28,221 nt of DNA, from positions 1 to 28,221 of the forward strand of contig JBLRWQ010000038.1 in NCBI GenBank assembly GCA_047921175.1. Direction: 5' to 3'. The translations under genes were made by a program, and so were the position numbers. Source of the stretch: T1Sed10-7 sp047921175. Lineage in GTDB: Bacteria; Actinomycetota; Nitriliruptoria; Nitriliruptorales; Nitriliruptoraceae. Positions 15,296 to 23,799 of the stretch are shown here, piece by piece (the first letter of the stretch is position 1; the number at the start of each line of letters is the position of its first letter). The notes under the pieces were generated by a model. It saw only the letters and a list, made by a program, of their open reading frames with translations. It made no database searches and was not told where the DNA came from.

Positions 15296-16846
15296 ATGCG
15301 GTTGGAGCCCACCACCTCGACGGACGCGACCCTGCCTGCGGCACCGTCGCCGGGCGACCTGCTGGCGGCGCACACCCTGGATCACCGCCTGCGCCTGTTC
15401 GCGTGGCTCAGTGGTCCCGATCGCCAGCTGTACCTGTGGCTGCTGCGGGTGTTCGACCGGGCACGTCGCGCCTACGAGGTCCGGCTCACGACCGCACAGA
15501 TCCAGGCGGCCATGGACGAGTTCGCCGACGCCGATCCGACCGTGCCCGCAGCGAGCGACCTCACCGGCAGCCTCGATGCGCTCGTGGACTGGGGCGTGCT
15601 CGACCGCAGCCAGGACACCGGGCGGGTCACGAGCATCGCCGAGTACCGGCGCCGCGCGTCGGTCTACCAGCTCACCGAGCTCGGCTTCCTCGCCCACAAC
15701 GCGGTCGAGCGGGTCATCGCTGCCCGTCCGGACGAGGCGCAGCTGAAGGCCATCGCGCTCGGCACGATCCTGGAGGACCTCGCCGCGCTGCGCGAGGCCA
15801 ACCTCGCCGGCGATCCCGTCGCGGTGCACCGCCTCCTCGACCGCCTCCACGGGGTCCTGACCGACCTCGCCGACCGGGCCGCCCGGTTCTACCTCGTCAT
15901 CGGGGAGCTGGCCCGGACCGAGGACGCGCGCCCGGAGACCTTCCTGCGGCACAAGGACCTGCTGCTCGACCACCTGCGCACCTTCCACGCCGAGCTGTCC
16001 CGCTACGGGCCGCTGATCGGCGCCGCGGTGGAGGCGGTGCGGCAGACGGGCGAGGACGCGCTGGCGGAGCTGGCTGCCCAGGCTGATCCGTCGCCCTTCG
16101 CCACCCCGGTCGAGCGTGCGGCGAGGTGGCGTGAGCACTGGGACGGGATCGTGGCCTGGTTCGTCGGGGACGCGGAGCATCGCGCCACCATCGACCGACT
16201 GGACGCCCGCACCACCTCGGCGATCGCGGACCTTGCCGCACTCCTGCGACAGGTGACCGAGGCGCGGCGCTCCGGGGTGAGCCGAGACGCGCAGCTACGT
16301 GAGCTCGCCGCATGGTGTTGGGCCGCCCCGTCCGACACCGACGCCGCAGCGCTGTGGTCGGTTGCCGCGGGGGTCCGCTCGGCTCGTCACCTCGCCCTCG
16401 CCGCCGATGATCCCGAGGTGACCCGTGCCGATCGCAGCTGGTGGCAGGCGCCGCCGGTGCCGGTCTCGACGACCCTGCGTGAGCACGGACGGGCGCCGAG
16501 CCCCGGCCGGCCCGCGCCGCTGCCCGACGACCGGCTCGCCCGCGAGTACGGGCGTCGGCGGCAGCTCGCGCAGCGCGCCGCCCAGGCCGCGGCGGCGCGC
16601 AGCCTGCTCGAGGCGCCCCTGCCCGATCTCGTGCTCGTCGACCAGGAGGTCGCGCTGCTCCTGCGTCTGCTCGACCGCGCGCTGCAGACCCGCACGGTCA
16701 CCTCCGGCCGGATCCACGCCGATAGCAGCGATGTCGGGATCCGGTTGCGGCTGCGCCCGGACCCGGCCGGCTCGCGGGTTCGGACCCGCACCGGCGTGCT
16801 CACGCTCCCCGAGGTCCGGCTGGAGCTCGAGGAGGTGACGCGGTGA
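15296..16846 (+). CDS. jetA: Wadjet type II protein JetA (DUF2397, TIGR02677-type)
   Basis: A 516-residue protein matching the DUF2397 family, the first gene of the four-gene Wadjet type II cassette. It has the family's N-terminal winged-helix block (RLRLFAWLSGPDRQLYLW, residues 31-48, then YEVRLTTAQIQAAMDEF) and a long helical middle (LRHKDLLLDHLRTFHAELSRYG region). The C-terminal helices end in LPEVRLELEEV. By role in Wadjet, JetA is the kleisin-like subunit that bridges the JetC heads and holds JetB. ATG 15296 is chosen over GTG 15227, which would add 23 non-conserved residues. The stop overlaps the jetB start by 4 bp (gtga), so translation is coupled. No frameshift or truncation is seen. 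Confidence 0.9.
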   Translation: MRLEPTTSTDATLPAAPSPGDLLAAHTLDHRLRLFAWLSGPDRQLYLWLLRVFDRARRAYEVRLTTAQIQAAMDEFADADPTVPAASDLTGSLDALVDWGVLDRSQDTGRVTSIAEYRRRASVYQLTELGFLAHNAVERVIAARPDEAQLKAIALGTILEDLAALREANLAGDPVAVHRLLDRLHGVLTDLADRAARFYLVIGELARTEDARPETFLRHKDLLLDHLRTFHAELSRYGPLIGAAVEAVRQTGEDALAELAAQADPSPFATPVERAARWREHWDGIVAWFVGDAEHRATIDRLDARTTSAIADLAALLRQVTEARRSGVSRDAQLRELAAWCWAAPSDTDAAALWSVAAGVRSARHLALAADDPEVTRADRSWWQAPPVPVSTTLREHGRAPSPGRPAPLPDDRLAREYGRRRQLAQRAAQAAAARSLLEAPLPDLVLVDQEVALLLRLLDRALQTRTVTSGRIHADSSDVGIRLRLRPDPAGSRVRTRTGVLTLPEVRLELEEVTR

Positions 16847-18258
16847 TCGCCGAGCAGGTCCGCGACACCGACCTCGCGGACTACCAGCGGGCGGTGCGGC
16901 TGCTGCTGCTCCACCCGCTGGTGACCACGACCTTCCCTGATCGTGCCGCGCTGCCGCTCGTGCGACGGTTCTCCGTCCAGCTCGCCGACGACCTCGCCAC
17001 ACTGGCGGGCTACCGGCTCGAGTTGGCCGCCACCTGTGCCCGCCTGCTGCGGCCGATCGACCGCATCGACGACACCCAGCGGCTCGTACGCCGACGCGAC
17101 CGCAAGCCCTTCGACCGCCGTCGCTACGCCTACCTGGCCCTGGTCCTCGCCGCGCTCGGCCGCGCTGGCACGCAGGTCGCGCTCACCGAGCTCGCCGACG
17201 CGCTCAAGCGTCGTGCTGCGGAGATCGAGGGGCTCGGGTTCGACCCGGACCAGTACCGGCACCGGCTCGCGTTCGTCGACGTGGTCCGCCACCTGCTCGA
17301 GCTGGGCGGCCTCCGTGAGGTCGAGGTCTCGACCATCGACTGGGTCCGCGACCCGGAGGCGGGCGAGGCGCTCTACGACCTCGACCGGGACGTGCTCCAC
17401 CTGGTCGCCGTCCCGCCGCGGGTGCTGCAGCACGTCACCTCGGTCCGTGCGCTGCTGTCGGACGACGGTCGCAGCGACAACGCGGACACCAGCACCGCAG
17501 CCCGCCGGGCGGCGACCCGACGCCGGCTGGCACGGCTGCTGCTGGAGCACCCCGTGGTCTACCTCGACGACCTCGATGATGCCGCGCGGACCTACCTGAT
17601 CCAGCAGGGACGTGCCCTCGGCGAGGATCTCCGTCGGCTGACGGGCGGCCAGCTGGAACGTCGGGCAGAAGGCACCGCGCTGATCGACGCCACAGGTGGG
17701 TTCAGCGACCGGCGTTTCCCGAGCGGCGGGACCGTGGCACAGGTGGCGCTCCTGCTCGCCGACGACATGAGCACCGCGGTCGGAGCCGACGGGAGCCCCG
17801 AGGTGGCGACAGCGACGGTGCCGCACCTCGACGACCGCACCGGTGAGGCGTGCGACCGGCTCGACGCAGCGCGACCGACGCCGCCGCGTTCGGCCGATGA
17901 GGCCGCTGCGTCCGACCCCGAGCCGCACGGAGCCGGGCGGGAGCGGCCCCAGGGGCCGCTCCTCACCGACGCGTGGCTGCAGGAACGGGTCGAGCAGCTG
18001 TGCACCACCCATGGCCGGCGCTTCGCCGCCGACCTCCGCGACGATCCGCCGGCCCTCACCGCTGCGGCGCTGGAGGTCCTGGCCAGCTTCGACCTCGTGC
18101 GGCAGGTACCGGGCGGGGTCGTGGCCCGTCCCGCGCTCGCTCGCTACCGCGACCTCGTCGTCGCCGTCGCGGCACCACCCGCCACGCAGACCTCGTTGCT
18201 CGACGGACCCGCCGACCACCACGCCGCACCGCCCGGCCCCACCGAGGAGCCACGATGA
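16843..18258 (+). CDS. jetB: Wadjet type II protein JetB (DUF2398, TIGR02678-type)
   Basis: A 471-residue protein of the DUF2398 family. It starts at GTG 16843 inside the jetA stop, with an excellent Shine-Dalgarno sequence (gaggaggt) upstream. Landmarks are YQRAVRLLLLHPLVTTTFPD at the N-terminus, RRYAYLALVLAALGRAGTQVALTELADAL (about residues 91-119) and LLEHPVVYLDDLDD (about 236-249). By role, JetB is the KITE-like winged-helix partner of JetA. Residues about 310-370 form an acidic, Pro/Ala-rich spacer before a final winged-helix-like part (TDAWLQERVEQLCTTHGRRF). The tail carries QTSLLD (Q449-D454), which loosely resembles a sliding-clamp-binding motif; this is inference. It overlaps jetC by 4 bp (atga). 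Confidence 0.9.
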   Translation: MIAEQVRDTDLADYQRAVRLLLLHPLVTTTFPDRAALPLVRRFSVQLADDLATLAGYRLELAATCARLLRPIDRIDDTQRLVRRRDRKPFDRRRYAYLALVLAALGRAGTQVALTELADALKRRAAEIEGLGFDPDQYRHRLAFVDVVRHLLELGGLREVEVSTIDWVRDPEAGEALYDLDRDVLHLVAVPPRVLQHVTSVRALLSDDGRSDNADTSTAARRAATRRRLARLLLEHPVVYLDDLDDAARTYLIQQGRALGEDLRRLTGGQLERRAEGTALIDATGGFSDRRFPSGGTVAQVALLLADDMSTAVGADGSPEVATATVPHLDDRTGEACDRLDAARPTPPRSADEAAASDPEPHGAGRERPQGPLLTDAWLQERVEQLCTTHGRRFAADLRDDPPALTAAALEVLASFDLVRQVPGGVVARPALARYRDLVVAVAAPPATQTSLLDGPADHHAAPPGPTEEPR

Positions 18259-21200
18259 CCGTCGCCCCGCGCTTCCGTCCGACCCGCGCCGGCGTCATCG
18301 GCCTGTGGGACTACCGTGACGCGGCCTTCGCCTTCGCCGACGGGCGGCTGGTGCTGCGGGGCGCCAACGGCTCCGGCAAGACCAAGGCGCTGGAGGTGCT
18401 GTTCCCCTTCGTGCTGGACGGCCGGCTCGACCCCCGCCGCCTCGACCCGTTCTCCGGCGAGAACCGGACCATGAAGGCGAACCTGCTGTGGCGCGGCGGC
18501 GACGTCGGTCACGGCTACGCATGGCTCGAGTTCGCCCGGCCGACGGGCGCCGACGGCACGATCCGCTACGTCACGGTCGGCGTCGGGCTCCAGGCGCAGC
18601 GGCACCGCCCGAGCCCGAGGTCCTGGTTCTTCGTCACCGACGGTCGGGTCGGCGAGGACCTCGTGCTGGTCGACCCGGATGGTCGCCCGCGCACGAAGAA
18701 GGCGCTCGCCGCCGCACTCGGTGACGGCGTGGTGCTGGAGCGGGCGAGCGAACACCGGCGGCGCGTCGACGAGGTGCTGTTCGGCCTCGGCCCGGAACGC
18801 TACGAGGCCATGCTCGACCTGGTCCTCACCCTGCGTCGGCCCATGCTCGCCAAGGACCTCGACCCGAAGTCGCTGTCGGAGACCCTGAGCCGCGGGCTGC
18901 GGCCCCTGGACGAGGACCTCATCGAGCAGGTGGCCCGCTCCTTCGACGACCTCGAAGCCGTCCAGCGTGACCTGGATCGGCTGATCGCCGCGGACGAGGC
19001 CACCGCCGCGTTCGTGACCGACTACCGCGGCTACCTCAGGACCCAGGCCCGTTACCGCGCCGATCGCGCCATCGACGCGGTCGCCGACCAGCGCGCCGCC
19101 GAGCAGCGACGCGATGCAGCGGCGCAGGCACTCGACGGGACCCGGGCGGAGGAGGCCATGGCCGAGGCCGAAGCGACCGCGATCGACGTTCGGCTGGCGA
19201 CCGGTCGCGCCCGCCGTGATGCGCTCAAGGCGAGCGACGCGTTCCGGACCGCGGCACAGCTCCAGCATCTCGAGCAGGCCGTCCGCGACCTCGAGGAGGA
19301 ACGGCAGCGCGCCGAGGTCCGCGCATCCCACGCCGTCGAGGCGGCGACGCAGGCGGCCGCTGACCATCAGCGGGCCGCCGACGACCTCCGTCGGGCTGAT
19401 GCCGAGGTGGCACGCCTCGTGCCGCGCGTGCTCTCCAGCGCGACCGCTGCCGGGGTCGTCTGGACCGAGGAGGACGGCGCCGCAGCACCCGAGGAGGTGC
19501 GGCAGCGCATCGCCGGTCGTGCCGCGGCGCGCCATGCTGACCTCGACGCGGTCCGCGAGGCGCTGGATGCCCTACACGAGGCCGAACGCCGGGTCGCCAG
19601 CGCTGAGGCGGCCCAGGAGGCCGCGGAGACCGCGGAGGGGCTCGCCCGTGCGCACCTGGACGAAGCGGAGCGTGCGAGTGCAGCCGCCCGTACCGCACTC
19701 CAGCGGGAGGTCGACGAGTGGGCCGCTGCGCAGCCGGTGGTGACGGACGAGGATGGGGCGGCGCTCCGAGCCGCGGTCGAGCGGCTGGGAGAGGAGACCG
19801 CGCCGAGCCTGCTGGAGGTGTGGAGCGCCCGGCTCGAGCCGCGCCGCTCGGCAGCGGCCCTGGAGAGGGCGACCCACCGCACGACGGCAGGGGCGCTGGC
19901 CGAGCAGGGCGAGGTGCTCCGCGGGCGCCGACAGGCGATCGCCGAGGAACGCGACGATGCGCCCCCGCCGCCGGTGTGGCGTCGCGGCGACCGTCTGGAC
20001 CGAGCTGGTGCGCCGCTGTGGCGCCTGGTCCGGTTCGCTGACGACCTCGCGCCGGCGCGCGCGGCCGCGGTGGAGGCCGCGCTCGAGGCGGCGGGGCTGC
20101 TCGATGCCTGGGTCCATTCCGACGGGCGCGTCGGCCACGACGAGCACGACAGCGTCCTGATCGCGGTCCCGTCAGCCGCGGGGGGCCCGCCGGCGGTGGG
20201 CGGATCCCGGACCCTGGCCGAGGTCCTCGTTCCCGAGACACAGGACCATGTCGCTCCGCAGGTCGTCGCGAGGTTGCTCTCGGCCGTCGCGGTCTCGGAT
20301 GGTCCCGCCCCCGGATCCGGTGACGAGCAGGGCGATGCCGGTCCAGCCGTCTCGGTCACCCTGGACGGTCGCTACCGGCTCGGCCCGCTGGCCGGCCACC
20401 ACCGTGTCGACGCGCCGCGCTACATCGGCGCCACCGCCCGGGCTGCACACCGTGCTGCGCGCATCGCCGCGCTGGACGCCGAGCTGGCCGAGCTCGATGC
20501 CGAGGCCGCGAGGACCCAGCAGCTCCTCGATGAGGTGGAAGCGTGGCTGGCCACCGCCGATCAGGCGACCGTGTCGCTCCCGGCCACCTCGACCCTGGTG
20601 ACGCAGCTGCGGCAGCGCGACATCGCCATCGGCCGCCAGCAGCAGGCACGGCAGGCGCTGGCGGACGCAACGGCTGCGGCGGAGGCGGCGCGCCGGGCCG
20701 TCAACGACCGCCGCCGGGCGTTCCAGGACATCGCGCGCGCCCGTGCCCTGCCAGCCAGCCGCGACGGCCTCGCCCAGGTGGCGGCCGCCCTGGGACGTTT
20801 CGAGACCGACGGGTCGTCGCTCGCAGCCGGGGTGTCCCTGGCCCTCGACCGGCAGCGGACCGCCGCCGCTGCGGCGGCGCGCACCGAGCAGGCAGAGGGG
20901 ACCGCCGAGGCAGCCCGAGCCGACGCGCGTGCGCGCCGCCAGCGTCGCGACGCACGCCAGGTCGAGCTGACCACCCTGCAGGAACGTATGGGCAGCGATG
21001 TCCAGGCGGTGCTCGAGGAGCTGCACGCCGTCGAGGACGACCTGCGTACGGCCGAGACGGACCGGGCCACCGCGCAGGCACACGCACGAGAAGCAGCCGC
21101 GAGGCGTGGTCAGGCGGAGGGCGAGGTCCGCGCGGCCGGTGAGGCGCTCACCGCGAGCGGCGAGCGGGTCCAGGCCGCCCAGCGTCGGCTCACGGTGCTC

Positions 21201-22304
21201 GGTCGCGACGACCTGGCTGGCCCCCTCGGTCTCGACGTCCCGGACGATGCCGACCCGGACACCCTGCTCGAGGCGGTCGACCGGCTGGTGGTCGGTGTCT
21301 CCGGCGCGGGGGAGCGGCGCAAGGCGGCGCAGACGCGCATCACCCGGAGCCTCGAGGAGCTCGACCACGCGCTCGGCAGCGGGTACCGACCGTCCTGGGA
21401 CGTCGAGGATGACCTCATCGTCGTGACCATCGCCGACGACCTCGGGGAGCGGTCGGTGGCGGCCTTCGCGACGGAGCTGACCGGGCAGCGCGCCGACCAG
21501 GAGGCCCTGCTGACGGCGCGCGAGCGGGCGGTGTTCGAGGACGCCCTGCTCACCTCCGTCTGCGGACAGATCCACCACCGGACCCAGGCGACCCGGGACC
21601 TCGTGTCCGCGATGGACGCGCAGATGCGGGCCCGACGGCTCTCGTCCGGTCACACGGTCGGGGTCGCCTGGCGAGCGGAGGACGCGGCGACCGCGGAGTG
21701 GAAGCGGGTGCACCGCCTGCTCGATCAGGACCCGGCCCACTTCGGTCCCGATCAGCTGGAGGCGTTGCGTCGGCACTTCTCCCAGGAGATCAAGGCGGCC
21801 CGTGCCGCGCACCCGCAGACGCCCTACCGGGAGCTGCTGGCCGAGGTGCTCGACTACCGCCGGTGGCGTCGCTTCGAGCTGTTCCTCGTCGAGGCCGATG
21901 GGTCGCAGGCGCTGCTGACCCGGGCACGGCACGCCCGCCTGTCCGGTGGGGAGAAGGCCGCCTCGCTGCACCTGCCACTGTTCGCCGCCGCGCACGCGGC
22001 CTTCGCCGCCGGCTCGCCGACCTGCCCCCGGCTGCTCGCCCTCGACGAGGCCTTCGCCGGCATCGACGACCAGGGCCGCTCCGAGCTGCTCTCACTGTCG
22101 GTCGCGTTCGACCTCGATCTGTTCATGACCGGCTTCGACCTGTGGGCGGTGGACCGTGCCGTGCCGGGGGTCGCCCACTACGACCTGCTCCATCTCGCCG
22201 ACGAGCACGCCGTGTCGTCCCTGCTGATCCTGTGGACCGGCGAGGAGCTGGTCGAGGGGCCGGACGCCGAGGTGGAGCTGGCACGGACGTGGACGCTGTC
22301 GTGA
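18255..22304 (+). CDS. jetC: Wadjet type II SMC-like ATPase JetC (TIGR02680-type)
   Basis: A 1349-residue SMC/MukB-like motor ATPase, normal length for the family. ATG 18255 overlaps the jetB stop. The N-terminal head carries Walker A GANGSGKT (residues 36-43). Long Ala/Glu/Arg-rich coiled-coil stretches run from about 290 to 570 and from about 745 to 1110. Between them (about 575-735) is a globular hinge-like region (DRAGAPLWRLVRFADDL, ..LDGRYRLGPLAGHHRVD). The C-terminal head carries signature LSGGEKAA (L1229) and Walker B LLALDEAF with D1264 and E1265. In Wadjet this motor extrudes DNA loops and triggers JetD cleavage on small circular DNA. All ATPase motifs are intact. A more in-frame upstream codon at 17973 is rejected as it lies inside jetB. 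Confidence 0.93.
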   Translation: MTVAPRFRPTRAGVIGLWDYRDAAFAFADGRLVLRGANGSGKTKALEVLFPFVLDGRLDPRRLDPFSGENRTMKANLLWRGGDVGHGYAWLEFARPTGADGTIRYVTVGVGLQAQRHRPSPRSWFFVTDGRVGEDLVLVDPDGRPRTKKALAAALGDGVVLERASEHRRRVDEVLFGLGPERYEAMLDLVLTLRRPMLAKDLDPKSLSETLSRGLRPLDEDLIEQVARSFDDLEAVQRDLDRLIAADEATAAFVTDYRGYLRTQARYRADRAIDAVADQRAAEQRRDAAAQALDGTRAEEAMAEAEATAIDVRLATGRARRDALKASDAFRTAAQLQHLEQAVRDLEEERQRAEVRASHAVEAATQAAADHQRAADDLRRADAEVARLVPRVLSSATAAGVVWTEEDGAAAPEEVRQRIAGRAAARHADLDAVREALDALHEAERRVASAEAAQEAAETAEGLARAHLDEAERASAAARTALQREVDEWAAAQPVVTDEDGAALRAAVERLGEETAPSLLEVWSARLEPRRSAAALERATHRTTAGALAEQGEVLRGRRQAIAEERDDAPPPPVWRRGDRLDRAGAPLWRLVRFADDLAPARAAAVEAALEAAGLLDAWVHSDGRVGHDEHDSVLIAVPSAAGGPPAVGGSRTLAEVLVPETQDHVAPQVVARLLSAVAVSDGPAPGSGDEQGDAGPAVSVTLDGRYRLGPLAGHHRVDAPRYIGATARAAHRAARIAALDAELAELDAEAARTQQLLDEVEAWLATADQATVSLPATSTLVTQLRQRDIAIGRQQQARQALADATAAAEAARRAVNDRRRAFQDIARARALPASRDGLAQVAAALGRFETDGSSLAAGVSLALDRQRTAAAAAARTEQAEGTAEAARADARARRQRRDARQVELTTLQERMGSDVQAVLEELHAVEDDLRTAETDRATAQAHAREAAARRGQAEGEVRAAGEALTASGERVQAAQRRLTVLGRDDLAGPLGLDVPDDADPDTLLEAVDRLVVGVSGAGERRKAAQTRITRSLEELDHALGSGYRPSWDVEDDLIVVTIADDLGERSVAAFATELTGQRADQEALLTARERAVFEDALLTSVCGQIHHRTQATRDLVSAMDAQMRARRLSSGHTVGVAWRAEDAATAEWKRVHRLLDQDPAHFGPDQLEALRRHFSQEIKAARAAHPQTPYRELLAEVLDYRRWRRFELFLVEADGSQALLTRARHARLSGGEKAASLHLPLFAAAHAAFAAGSPTCPRLLALDEAFAGIDDQGRSELLSLSVAFDLDLFMTGFDLWAVDRAVPGVAHYDLLHLADEHAVSSLLILWTGEELVEGPDAEVELARTWTLS

Positions 22305-23551
22305 CCCGGTCAGCGGATGGTCGGGGCCTGCCGGCACGGCTCGCCGGCGACGAGCTCGCGGTGCTCTGGGAGCGCTGCTGGCGGGCGATGGCCCGTGCCG
22401 GACCGCAACGGTGGGCTGGCGTCACGGTGCGGATCCCGCTCGAGGACGACGGGGCGCGTCGGGCGGTCGCCGGCATCCTCGGACGGCCTCTCCGTCCCGG
22501 CACGGTGACGACCGCGATCGTGCTCGGCCAGCTCGATGCGTTGCTGCGACGGGCCGATCCCGACTGGGGCCTGCGCACGGTGGTCGAGCGCGCGCATGGC
22601 CCGCTCCCCGACCGCGTCGGGGACGCCGCGGCGCGGGACCGCGCGATCGCTGCCGTGCGTGACCAGGCGCGCTCCCTCGCCCCGGACGAGGCGTGGGTCG
22701 ACGCCTGGCTGGCGGACCTCGACACGGGGATGCTCACCCGGCTGCACACCCGGGGGGAGCTCGGGCTGCTGCCGGTGGCGGCCCGGGCCCTGGCTGCGCT
22801 GCCTGCCGAGGGGGTCCCGCTGCCGGTGTTCGCCGCCCGCCTGACCGGGGACACCAAGGCGCTCGGGGCCACCACCCTCTCGGGCCTGGTGCTGCGCGGC
22901 CTCGCGCTGCGGCTGGACGAACCCATCCCCCGCTCCGCGGCCCAGCGGCGGGCGCTGTGGGAAGCGGCCGGGGTCGTCCCGGACGACCTCGCCAGCCAGG
23001 CCCTCGTCCTCAACCTCACGCCGACGGGCGGCGCGCTCGGACGGTGGCTGACCGAGGCGGCGGCGTTGGGGCTGCCCTTCCGCATCACCCTCCAGCAGCT
23101 CAGCCGTTCGCCGCTCGAGCACGGTGAGGTCGGCGCCGTGTACGTGTGCGAGAACCCGGCGGTGCTCCGCGCGGCGGCGGAGCGGCTGGGTGCCGCCAGC
23201 CCGGCCGTGGTGTGCACCGAGGGCCGACCGTCCCTGGCCTGCCTGCAGGTGCTGGACGGGCTGGTCCGCGCAGGCGCGGAGGTCCGGTACCACGGCGACT
23301 TCGACTGGCCGGGCCTGCGGATCGGCGCGTCGGTCCTCGCGGCAACGGGGGGTCTGCCGTGGCGCTTCGGGGCCGGTGACTACCTCGATGCCGTCGCAGC
23401 GCTGGAGCCCGGGTTGGACCTGCACGGAGCAGCGGCCGACAGCCCGTGGGACCACGACCTGGCGCGCGTCATGGCCGAGGTCGGACGTACGGTCTTCGAG
23501 GAGGATGTGCTCGATCTGTTGCTGGCGGACCTCGCCGGATCGGCACGTTGA
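22301..23551 (+). CDS. jetD: Wadjet type II nuclease subunit JetD (DUF3323/DUF2399, TIGR02679-type)
   Basis: A 416-residue protein starting at GTG 22301, which overlaps the jetC stop by 4 bp. The N-terminal DUF3323-like part binds DNA (TVRIPLEDDGARRAVAGILGRPL); the C-terminal DUF2399 part is a TOPRIM-type catalytic domain related to topoisomerase VI A subunits. The catalytic-type residues are present: E284 in VYVCENPAVL, and D333 and D335 in YHGDFDWPGLRIG. JetD cuts the plasmid once the JetABC motor has reeled it in. An upstream in-frame extension to 21698 lies inside jetC and is rejected. It is the last gene of the coupled operon. The acidic residues appear intact, so the system should be active. 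Confidence 0.92.
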   Translation: MTRSADGRGLPARLAGDELAVLWERCWRAMARAGPQRWAGVTVRIPLEDDGARRAVAGILGRPLRPGTVTTAIVLGQLDALLRRADPDWGLRTVVERAHGPLPDRVGDAAARDRAIAAVRDQARSLAPDEAWVDAWLADLDTGMLTRLHTRGELGLLPVAARALAALPAEGVPLPVFAARLTGDTKALGATTLSGLVLRGLALRLDEPIPRSAAQRRALWEAAGVVPDDLASQALVLNLTPTGGALGRWLTEAAALGLPFRITLQQLSRSPLEHGEVGAVYVCENPAVLRAAAERLGAASPAVVCTEGRPSLACLQVLDGLVRAGAEVRYHGDFDWPGLRIGASVLAATGGLPWRFGAGDYLDAVAALEPGLDLHGAAADSPWDHDLARVMAEVGRTVFEEDVLDLLLADLAGSAR

Positions 23552-23591
23552 CGGGGAACGGGAGCTGCCAGCTGCGAGCGAGGCCAGACTC

Positions 23592-23669
23592 GTGGACACC
23601 GTCACGATCAGTGCGCTGCTCGAGCAGATCCGCGAGCTCATCATCGAGCCGGGCGTTGCCGGTGGGTGA
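23592..23669 (+). other. Short open frame after jetD, possible gene-start remnant
   Basis: A GTG-initiated 25-codon frame reads DTVTISALLEQIRELIIEPG and then stops. It looks like a natural protein N-terminus rather than random GC-rich translation, but nothing continues it. It may be a micro-peptide or the leftover start of a deleted gene. No ribosome site is convincing. Confidence 0.25.
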
Positions 23670-23799
23670 TGGCCCCTCGCCCTGCGCCGGACGCGGGCGG
23701 CCCCGACCGGTCGCAGGCACGTGGATGTTGCCGGGTGCAGCGCCCGCTTCCCGGCCGGTGTGACCTCACTACGCTCGGTGGCCGGCGCTGGGGGTCGAT

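Noticed and set aside
16387..18222. Long minus-strand open frame opposite jetA/jetB (about 600 codons)
   Set aside because: It is antisense to two recognised proteins, has Arg/Gly/Val-rich low-information content and matches no family; long antisense frames are common at this GC content.
17973..18254. In-frame upstream extension of jetC
   Set aside because: The extension lies inside jetB, is Arg/Pro-rich, and the ATG at 18255 overlaps the jetB stop as in coupled Wadjet genes.
20172..21995. Long minus-strand open frame opposite jetC (about 600 codons)
   Set aside because: It is the reverse-strand shadow of the JetC coiled coil and C-terminal head; no recognisable motif.
21698..22300. In-frame upstream extension of jetD
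   Set aside because: It lies inside the jetC C-terminal head; the GTG at 22301 overlaps the jetC stop exactly and gives the normal family N-terminus.
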